Source: Anaerolineales bacterium
GTDB lineage: Bacteria > Chloroflexota > Anaerolineae > Anaerolineales > VGOW01
DNA: 9,840 nucleotides
Direction of reading: 5' to 3'
Assembly: GCA_919901875.1 (NCBI GenBank)
Contig: CAKKQG010000015.1
Coordinates: 1-9,840 of the forward strand
Shown: positions 5,559 to 9,840 of the stretch, piece after piece
Numbering within the stretch: the first letter of the stretch is position 1
Layout of the letters: every line of letters begins with the position of its first letter
The notes under the pieces: model-generated
The model's input: the letters and a program-made list of their open reading frames with translations, nothing else
The model's database searches: none
Told to the model about the DNA's origin: nothing
Made by a program: the position numbers and the translations under genes

Positions 5559-6578
5559 ATGGCAAAAATTTATTACGAAAGTTCGGCAGACATGGCGCTT
5601 ATCAAAGCGAAGAAGGTCGCGGTCATCGGTTATGGGTCGCAGGGTCACGCCCACTCGCTATGTTTAAAAGATAGCGGCGTGCAAGTGAAAGTCGGACTCG
5701 CCGATGGCAGTAAATCGAAGGCGAAAGCCGAAGCGGCTGGGCTAACGGTTGATTCGGTTGACAATGTTTCTAAGTGGGCAGATGTGATCATGATCCTTGC
5801 GCCCGACACTAAGCAAGGAAAAATTTACACAGACTCAATTGAAAAGAATCTGACCCAAGGCAAGATGCTGATGTTCGGTCACGGCTTCAACATTCGCTTC
5901 GGCACGATCACCCCGCCGAAAGACGTGGATGTGACGATGGTCGCGCCGAAGGCACCCGGTCATCGCGTGCGCGAAGTGTTTGTGGAAGGCGGCGGCACTC
6001 CGGCGTTGTTGGCGATTCATCAAGACGCAACGGGCAAAGCGAAAGAATTAACGTTGTCGTATGCAAAGGCATTAGGTTTAACTCGCGCCGGTGTTTTGGA
6101 AACCACGTTTGCCGAAGAAACGGAAACGGATTTGTTTGGCGAGCAGGTCGTATTGTGTGGTGGCATCAGTTCGTTGATCAAAGCCGCCTTTGAGACTCTG
6201 GTGAAAGCTGGTTACCAGCCCGAAGTGGCTTACTTCGAGTGTATGCACGAGATGAAGTTGATCGTCGATCTGATGTATCGCGGCGGGCTTAACTACATGC
6301 GCTATTCGGTCAGCGACACCGCCGAGTATGGCGATTACGTTTCGGGCCCGCGCATCATCAACGAAGAAACGTTGGGCGAGATGCAAAAGATTCTCGGCGA
6401 GATCAAAGATGGATCGTTTGCCAAGAAGTGGATTGATGAAAACGCAATAGGTCGCCCCAACTTCAACCAAATGCGTAAGCGTGATCAAGATCACTCGATT
6501 GAAAAAGTGGGCGCGGAACTGCGCGGCATGATGCCGTTCCTCAACCCGGTAACTGTTAAACCTGAAGAACAAGGTTAA
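5559..6578 (+). CDS. ilvC: Ketol-acid reductoisomerase, class I (short form)
   Basis: IlvC isomerises and reduces 2-acetolactate and 2-aceto-2-hydroxybutyrate to the dihydroxyacids used by IlvD, with Mg2+ and NAD(P)H. The 339 residues are the size of the short class I enzymes. The Rossmann motif is [10 protein letters not shown] (24-33). The cofactor-selecting loop reads [12 protein letters not shown], with Ser51 and Ser53 in the usual 2'-phosphate positions but Ala48 where a basic residue is common. His108 lies in FGHGFNI and Lys131 in VAPKAPGH. The metal ligands are Asp191 and Glu195 (ETDLFGEQ), Glu227 and Glu231 ([15 protein letters not shown]), with Ser252 in [15 protein letters not shown] six bases upstream supports the ATG at 5559. 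It follows ilvN after an 86-base repeat-filled gap. Confidence 0.97.
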   Translation: MAKIYYESSADMALIKAKKVAVIGYGSQGHAHSLCLKDSGVQVKVGLADGSKSKAKAEAAGLTVDSVDNVSKWADVIMILAPDTKQGKIYTDSIEKNLTQGKMLMFGHGFNIRFGTITPPKDVDVTMVAPKAPGHRVREVFVEGGGTPALLAIHQDATGKAKELTLSYAKALGLTRAGVLETTFAEETETDLFGEQVVLCGGISSLIKAAFETLVKAGYQPEVAYFECMHEMKLIVDLMYRGGLNYMRYSVSDTAEYGDYVSGPRIINEETLGEMQKILGEIKDGSFAKKWIDENAIGRPNFNQMRKRDQDHSIEKVGAELRGMMPFLNPVTVKPEEQG

Positions 6579-6582
6579 TGCG

Positions 6583-6614
6583 TTGTAGGGGCGTTGCATG
6601 CAACGCCCCTACAA
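6583..6614. repeat. Perfect 32-bp palindrome between ilvC and leuA
   Basis: TTGTAGGGGCGTTGCA (6583-6598) is followed directly by its exact reverse complement (6599-6614) with no spacer. It starts four bases after the ilvC stop codon and ends six bases before the leuA ATG. The 3' arm is followed by A residues, not T, so it is not an intrinsic terminator on the + strand. GTAGGGGCG...CGCCCCTAC palindromes are, from memory, common dispersed intergenic elements in Cyanobacteria and Chloroflexota. Confidence 0.85.
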
Positions 6615-6620
6615 AAAATT

Positions 6621-8249
6621 ATGAACAATTACGTTCGTATCTTCGACACAACGTTACGCGACGGCGAACAATCGCCCGGCGCGACGATGACTTCAAACGA
6701 AAAATTGGAGGTGGCACGCACGCTGGCAAAGCTGGGAGTGGATGTGATCGAAGCGGGTTTCGCGGCGGCGTCACCGGATGATCTGGAAGCGATTAAACGG
6801 ATCGCGGTTGAAGTTGGATCAACTCCCGCGCCCGGACACGCCGAACCGCCGATCATCTGCAGCCTTGCCCGCGCCAACAAAGGCGACATTGATAAAGCGT
6901 GGGAAGCGGTGCAGCACGCCAAGCGTCCGCGCATTCATACTTTTCTCGCCACGTCGCCGATCCACATGAAATACAAACTCAAAATGGATGCGGAGCAAGT
7001 GATCGAGCGCGCGGCAGAGATGGTCGCCTACGCCAAAAGTTTTTGTGACGACGTCGAGTTCTCACCCGAAGATGCCGGACGCAGCGACCCGGAATTTTTG
7101 TATGTCGTGTTAACCGAAGTGATCAAAGCAGGCGCGACCACTCTCAACATCCCCGACACGGTGGGCTACACCACGCCCGATGAATTTGGAAATTTGATCG
7201 CGGGGATTATGAAAAACGTGAAGGGCATCGAGAACTGTGTCGTCTCCGTTCACTGCCACGATGATCTCGGCATGGCAACCGCCAACACGCTCGCCGGTAT
7301 TCGCGCCGGAGCGCGTCAAGCTGAAGTGACGATCAACGGTATTGGCGAGCGAGCCGGCAACACATCGTTGGAAGAGGTTGTGATGGCGTTGCACACGCGC
7401 AAGCCCATCTTCAATCTCGAAACAGGAATCGAAACGACTCAACTCATGCGCGCCAGCAAGCTCGTCAGCAACTACACCGGCATCGTGGTGCAGCCCAACA
7501 AAGCCATCGTCGGCGCGAACGCTTTCGCGCACGAAGCGGGCATTCATCAAGACGGAATGTTGAAGCACAACGAGACCTACGAGATCATGCGCCCCGAAAC
7601 CGTGGGCGTGACTCAAACCACATTGGTGCTGGGCAAACATTCGGGTCGTCACGCGCTTAAGGCTCGACTGGCTGAACTCGGCTACAACTTTAACGACGCT
7701 GAACTCGACAAAGCGTTTGAGCGATTTAAAAATCTCGCCGACAAAAAGAAAATGATCACCGATGCCGATCTCGAAGCGTTGGTGGCAGATGAACTGTATC
7801 AGCCGCGCGAAATTTTTTCGCTGGATGGACTGCAAGTCGCCTGCGGCACTATGGGGATGCCGACAGCCACCGTGCGGCTTAAAGGTCCTGATGGAACCGT
7901 TCACGTCCGCGCCGCCATTGGCACGGGTCCAGTGGACGCCGTTTACAAAGCGATTGACTCTGTTGTGCAATCGCCGAATACGTTGTTAGAATTTGTGATT
8001 CACGCCGTGACTCAAGGCATTGATGCCTTAGGTGAAGTGACCGTTCGCATTGAAGGCACCAACGGACAGCGCACCTTTGATGCACAAGATGAAGCCGAAC
8101 ACACGCGCACCTTCGGTGGTCACGGCGCGGATACCGACATCATCGTCGCCAGCGCGAAGGCGTATCTCTCGGCGTTGAATAAATTGTTAGTAGCGAGCGG
8201 GGAATACGGTGAGGCGGAGAAAGCATCACAAGTCGAAGCCGTTGCCTAG
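6621..8249 (+). CDS. leuA: 2-isopropylmalate synthase
   Basis: LeuA joins acetyl-CoA to 2-oxoisovalerate, committing valine-pathway carbon to leucine. The 542 residues comprise an N-terminal TIM-barrel (about 4-275) with [16 protein letters not shown] (Arg13 and Asp14 at the active site), the metal-binding HCHDD (His211, His213) and the signature GIGERAGN (240-247). A linker region with [12 protein letters not shown] follows, and then the LeuA dimer/allosteric domain from about residue 400 ([10 protein letters not shown]) to [23 protein letters not shown]. That domain normally gives leucine feedback inhibition. A TTG at 6594 would extend the protein by nine residues but lies inside the palindrome and would add a non-family N-terminus, so the ATG at 6621 is chosen. 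No Shine-Dalgarno is visible; the palindrome occupies its place. A short Pro-rich insertion ([12 protein letters not shown], near 60-75) looks lineage-specific. Confidence 0.96.
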   Translation: MNNYVRIFDTTLRDGEQSPGATMTSNEKLEVARTLAKLGVDVIEAGFAAASPDDLEAIKRIAVEVGSTPAPGHAEPPIICSLARANKGDIDKAWEAVQHAKRPRIHTFLATSPIHMKYKLKMDAEQVIERAAEMVAYAKSFCDDVEFSPEDAGRSDPEFLYVVLTEVIKAGATTLNIPDTVGYTTPDEFGNLIAGIMKNVKGIENCVVSVHCHDDLGMATANTLAGIRAGARQAEVTINGIGERAGNTSLEEVVMALHTRKPIFNLETGIETTQLMRASKLVSNYTGIVVQPNKAIVGANAFAHEAGIHQDGMLKHNETYEIMRPETVGVTQTTLVLGKHSGRHALKARLAELGYNFNDAELDKAFERFKNLADKKKMITDADLEALVADELYQPREIFSLDGLQVACGTMGMPTATVRLKGPDGTVHVRAAIGTGPVDAVYKAIDSVVQSPNTLLEFVIHAVTQGIDALGEVTVRIEGTNGQRTFDAQDEAEHTRTFGGHGADTDIIVASAKAYLSALNKLLVASGEYGEAEKASQVEAVA

Positions 8250-8261
8250 CGCAGAGGATTT

Positions 8262-8603
8262 TTACAAATCTAGATGATCTTCTAACGCACGATCTACATC
8301 TTCCATTCTCTCATCAGAGAGATGTCCTGCTTTATGCGTGAGGCGAGATTTATCTAGCGTGCGAATTTGGAAAACTAATGCGACAGAATCTTTAGGCAAT
8401 CCCGATTCGGAAGTGGGGATGAGAACTGTAAACAAAAAACGGCTTGCTCGCAGGTTGCTGGTGAGAGGAACAACTGTGATAGTTGGAATGAGCGCGTTGG
8501 CTTCATCGTTCTGAACGATTAGAACTGGGCGCGTGCCAGCTTGTTCAACACCTACTGTTGGGTCAAGGTTGGCAAAGAAAATATCGCCTCGTTTGATTTC
8601 CAT
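8262..8603 (-). CDS. mazF: MazF/PemK-family toxin (mRNA interferase)
   Basis: MazF-type toxins cleave mRNA at short sequence motifs when freed from their antitoxin. The 113 residues match the family from end to end: KRGDIFFANLDPTVGVEQAG, then TRPVLIVQND with Arg25, then VVPLTSN with Thr48. Both are at the positions that are catalytic in the B. subtilis enzyme. QIRTLDKSRL and the C-terminal HLSDERMEDVDRAL helix follow. The start lies two bases after the antitoxin stop, so the pair is translated together with the antitoxin first. The gene is convergent with leuA and ends 12 bases from the leuA stop, with no intrinsic terminator between them. No inactivating change is visible. Confidence 0.93.
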   Translation of the reverse strand: MEIKRGDIFFANLDPTVGVEQAGTRPVLIVQNDEANALIPTITVVPLTSNLRASRFLFTVLIPTSESGLPKDSVALVFQIRTLDKSRLTHKAGHLSDERMEDVDRALEDHLDL

Positions 8604-8605
8604 TT

Positions 8606-8875
8606 TTACTTTGCTAACCGTTTCTCAAATTTATAAAGCGACTCGTTTTCGACGGACAACCATTTCTCATCGGCAATGTCTTCAACAAGTTCGTGCCACA
8701 TTGCCGCGAGCTCCGCATATTGCTTGGCGCGTTGTTCACGCAATTTGCGCTTTTGCATTAAACGCAGGTATTCCATAACTGCGGCGTTGACAATAGCATC
8801 TATACTTTGATGCGTTTCAATCGCCAGTGGTTCAATTTCGGATAAAAGTTTTGGAGAGAGGGTGATGGTGATCAT
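8606..8875 (-). CDS. Ribbon-helix-helix-like antitoxin of the MazF pair
   Basis: An 89-residue protein immediately precedes the MazF-like toxin. The N-terminus MITITLSPKLLSEIEPLA, followed by a helix with SIDAIVNAAVMEYLRLMQ, has the strand-helix-helix pattern of ribbon-helix-helix DNA-binding antitoxins (about 1-45). The rest is a charged helical segment (KRKLREQRAKQYAELAAMWHELVEDI) followed by a tail with Trp, Tyr and Phe residues that would bind and mask the toxin. As in related pairs it is expected to repress its own promoter. A partial Shine-Dalgarno AGGTG lies four bases before the ATG, and a perfect TATAAT lies 18 bases upstream of the start. The family call rests on pattern and on operon position. 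Confidence 0.8.
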   Translation of the reverse strand: MITITLSPKLLSEIEPLAIETHQSIDAIVNAAVMEYLRLMQKRKLREQRAKQYAELAAMWHELVEDIADEKWLSVENESLYKFEKRLAK

Positions 8876-8892
8876 CTGACACCTGCAGTCTT

Positions 8893-8898
8893 ATTATA
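8893..8898 (-). promoter_or_regulatory. -10 element of the MazF toxin-antitoxin pair
   Basis: The - strand reads TATAAT here, 17 bases from the antitoxin start codon. Transcription would begin near 8886, leaving a leader of about ten bases that includes AGGTG. The upstream bases hold no good -35. Promoter strength may be modest, or the genes may also be transcribed from the DUF6516-like pair, which ends 48 bases upstream. Confidence 0.5.
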
Positions 8899-8923
8899 GA
8901 AGAACTTTATGGGCTATCTGCGG

Positions 8924-9352
8924 CTAACTGAAAAACTTCTGGCGAATTCTCTGCAAGACATTTTCAAAACTCACGGACTCAATATCAAGCGGATAGGCGC
9001 GATCTTTTTCGCCGTGTTTTGGAATAGATCCCTTGTGCATGTGGTGCGGGTGAGTTGAGATATTCGGATGATGTTCGCGGTTATCATATTGAAAGATACG
9101 CACACCGTCTTTGCCATTGTAAATATAAGCATACTGCTCATAGATCGTTTCATTATCAGCATCTAGCTTAATTTCGACATACAAACGCGAAGCATCGCGA
9201 AAAGGCAATACGGCATAAATCGCTTTTTCAAGGTTCAACGTTTCTTCATCCGAAAGCGAGTATTCGGGATGATCGAGAACAAGGATGTCGCCGTTTTGAA
9301 AAACAATCGTGTAGATGTTCCAGTAATAATGCTCAATCTTGCTGAATCCCAT
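8924..9352 (-). CDS. DUF6516/TumE-like toxin
   Basis: A 142-residue protein matches, from memory, the DUF6516 family to which TumE-type toxins are assigned. It has an N-terminal beta-rich part with IVFQNGDILVLDH, a central YVEIKLDADNETIYEQYAYIY, and the family hallmark near the end: YDNREHHPNISTHPHHMHKG (89-108), a cluster of six histidines. A tail helix (FENVLQRIRQKFF) closes it. The molecular target of the family is not known to me. The ATG at 9352 is chosen because GAGGA lies seven bases upstream and the family N-terminus starts about there. Upstream ATGs at 9361, 9379 and 9460 would run deeper into the antitoxin gene. It overlaps that gene by 20 bases in another frame, so translation is probably coupled. 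Confidence 0.75.
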   Translation of the reverse strand: MGFSKIEHYYWNIYTIVFQNGDILVLDHPEYSLSDEETLNLEKAIYAVLPFRDASRLYVEIKLDADNETIYEQYAYIYNGKDGVRIFQYDNREHHPNISTHPHHMHKGSIPKHGEKDRAYPLDIESVSFENVLQRIRQKFFS

Positions 9353-9740
9353 GAAGAACATCCTCGCGCTTGAGTCCATATGTCTTTTCCATATGCTGTA
9401 AGCTATACGCTCTGGTGCGCCAACGATAGAACGCCATCCAATCATCGGGGTCTTCGTCAATCACGCCCGACTCAAAGTCAGGCAAAAATTGATCGGAGCG
9501 CATCTTATATTTAGATTCAAACGCAATCACTTCCGCCAATAGTCGGGCGTATACCTCAGGCGGAGTTTTGCGCGGGATGTGCGCCTGAGCGCGGCGGTAT
9601 TCTTCTCGCATACGCAGCATCATGATCTCGCGCAGTTGTTTTTGCGCGGCGTCAACAAAAAATTTTTCGATATCCGGTTGAGGAACGACTGCTTTAACTT
9701 TCTCGATCAATTCGTCCGGAACAGTAATTGTGACAGACAT
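9333..9740 (-). CDS. Predicted antitoxin partner of the DUF6516/TumE-like toxin
   Basis: The 135-residue protein begins MSVTITVPDELIEKVKAV, a ribbon-helix-helix-like strand and helix, and continues through a long basic helix (KQLREIMMLRMREEYRRAQ, 35-53). Its second half, AFESKYKMRSDQFLPDFESG (73-92) followed by DEDPDDW and YRWRTRAYSLQ, resembles the C-terminal segment seen in short proteins encoded ahead of DUF6516 genes. There an FE-x-x-Y-G-M...F...G pattern precedes an acidic patch. I infer DNA binding at the N-terminus and toxin binding at the C-terminus. The ATG at 9740 is preferred over one at 9776: GGTGA lies seven bases upstream of it, and the likely promoter -10 overlaps the 9776 codon. 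The gene is divergent from leuC, 61 bases away. Confidence 0.7.
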   Translation of the reverse strand: MSVTITVPDELIEKVKAVVPQPDIEKFFVDAAQKQLREIMMLRMREEYRRAQAHIPRKTPPEVYARLLAEVIAFESKYKMRSDQFLPDFESGVIDEDPDDWMAFYRWRTRAYSLQHMEKTYGLKREDVLHGIQQD

Positions 9741-9766
9741 TTGTGCGTCACCGCCTTTCGCAAAAG

Positions 9767-9775
9767 ATTGTAGCA
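9767..9775 (-). promoter_or_regulatory. Extended -10 promoter of the DUF6516-like toxin-antitoxin pair
   Basis: The - strand reads TGCTACAAT, the extended -10 form (TG, one base, TACAAT). A start about seven bases downstream would give a leader of roughly 20 bases carrying GGTGA before the ATG at 9740. The same GCTANANT pattern occurs at the other candidate -10 sites at 223-230 and 994-1001. It lies in the 61-base gap shared with leuC, so antitoxin binding here could also affect leuC. Confidence 0.55.
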
Positions 9776-9801
9776 TAATCTAAAAATCAACTTCTCTCAA
9801 T

Positions 9802-9840
9802 ATGACTCCACCCCTCACCCTCTTTCAAAAAGTTTGGAAC
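9802..9840 (+). CDS. leuC: Start of 3-isopropylmalate dehydratase large subunit (partial)
   Basis: An ATG at 9802 opens a frame that runs off the window after 13 codons, MTPPLTLFQKVWN. The segment TLFQKVW is the characteristic beginning of LeuC proteins (T-L-F-x-K-[IV]-W before DAHVV), and leucine genes are expected here after leuA. LeuC with LeuD isomerises 2-isopropylmalate to 3-isopropylmalate through an iron-sulfur cluster. No Shine-Dalgarno precedes the ATG and I see no good + strand promoter in the 61-base gap. Transcription may come from a weak promoter there or from leuA read-through across the opposing toxin-antitoxin genes. Only 13 residues are visible. Confidence 0.75.
   Translation, partial: MTPPLTLFQKVWN

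Noticed and set aside
6594..6620. TTG start extending leuA by nine residues
   Set aside because: The codon lies within the 32-bp palindrome, has no Shine-Dalgarno, and the added residues are encoded by the repeat arm. The ATG at 6621 gives the usual family N-terminus.
6583..6620. Palindrome as an intrinsic terminator after ilvC
   Set aside because: On the + strand the 3' arm is followed by A residues, and on the - strand no T-run follows either. leuA continues in the same direction six bases later.
7110..7970. 286-codon - strand ORF inside leuA
   Set aside because: This is the mirror of a strongly coding leuA frame with His/Val/Gly-rich, family-less sequence, as is common opposite GC-rich third codon positions. 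The other antisense ORFs in ilvD, ilvB and ilvC are rejected for the same reason.
9774..9776. Upstream ATG for the antitoxin of the DUF6516-like pair
   Set aside because: It would place the extended -10 (9767-9775) over the start codon and add twelve residues before the conserved MSVTITVPDEL. The ATG at 9740 has GGTGA at seven-base spacing.

Overview
The window is bacterial chromosomal DNA of intermediate GC. It carries a branched-chain amino acid (isoleucine/valine/leucine) biosynthesis operon on the + strand, in the order ilvD, ilvB, ilvN, ilvC, leuA, with the first codons of leuC at the right edge. Between leuA and leuC lie two toxin-antitoxin pairs on the - strand. Several ilv genes have weak or no Shine-Dalgarno sequence and the intergenic gaps hold heptanucleotide repeats. 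Together with the protein styles this suggests a member of Chloroflexota (Anaerolineae-like). That assignment is an inference from memory and is not proven by the window.

Layout. Positions 1-153 encode the last 50 residues of a membrane protein, probably a LysE-type exporter. Positions 255-902 encode a coiled-coil protein with a PD-(D/E)XK-like C-terminal domain. Positions 903-1419 have no large gene but hold what looks like a complete transcription attenuator. It consists of a 34-codon leader peptide (1012-1116) packed with Leu/Ile/Val codons, a long antiterminator pairing (1082-1102 with 1134-1159) and a strong intrinsic terminator (1145-1180). An unrecognised 44-residue ORF with the best Shine-Dalgarno in the window follows (1201-1335), then ilvD. 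The operon continues through ilvB and ilvN (overlapping by 4 bases), ilvC and leuA to 8249.

Repeats. Directly upstream of the start codons of ilvD, ilvB and ilvC lies the same structure: five tandem heptamers of the form (C/A)AATCNN, each array opening with CAATCAG. Upstream of ilvB and ilvC this array faces an inverted array, so the RNA could fold into a hairpin. The ilvC-leuA gap instead carries a perfect 32-bp palindrome.

Function. IlvB and IlvN form acetohydroxyacid synthase, IlvC is ketol-acid reductoisomerase and IlvD is dihydroxyacid dehydratase, giving the 2-oxoacid precursors of valine and isoleucine. LeuA diverts 2-oxoisovalerate to leucine, and LeuC acts next. The attenuator would let charged Leu/Ile/Val tRNA levels set read-through into the operon, while IlvN and the LeuA C-terminal domain give feedback control of enzyme activity. 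Each toxin-antitoxin pair (MazF/PemK with a ribbon-helix-helix-like partner; DUF6516/TumE-like with a longer partner) has its own recognisable -10 element.
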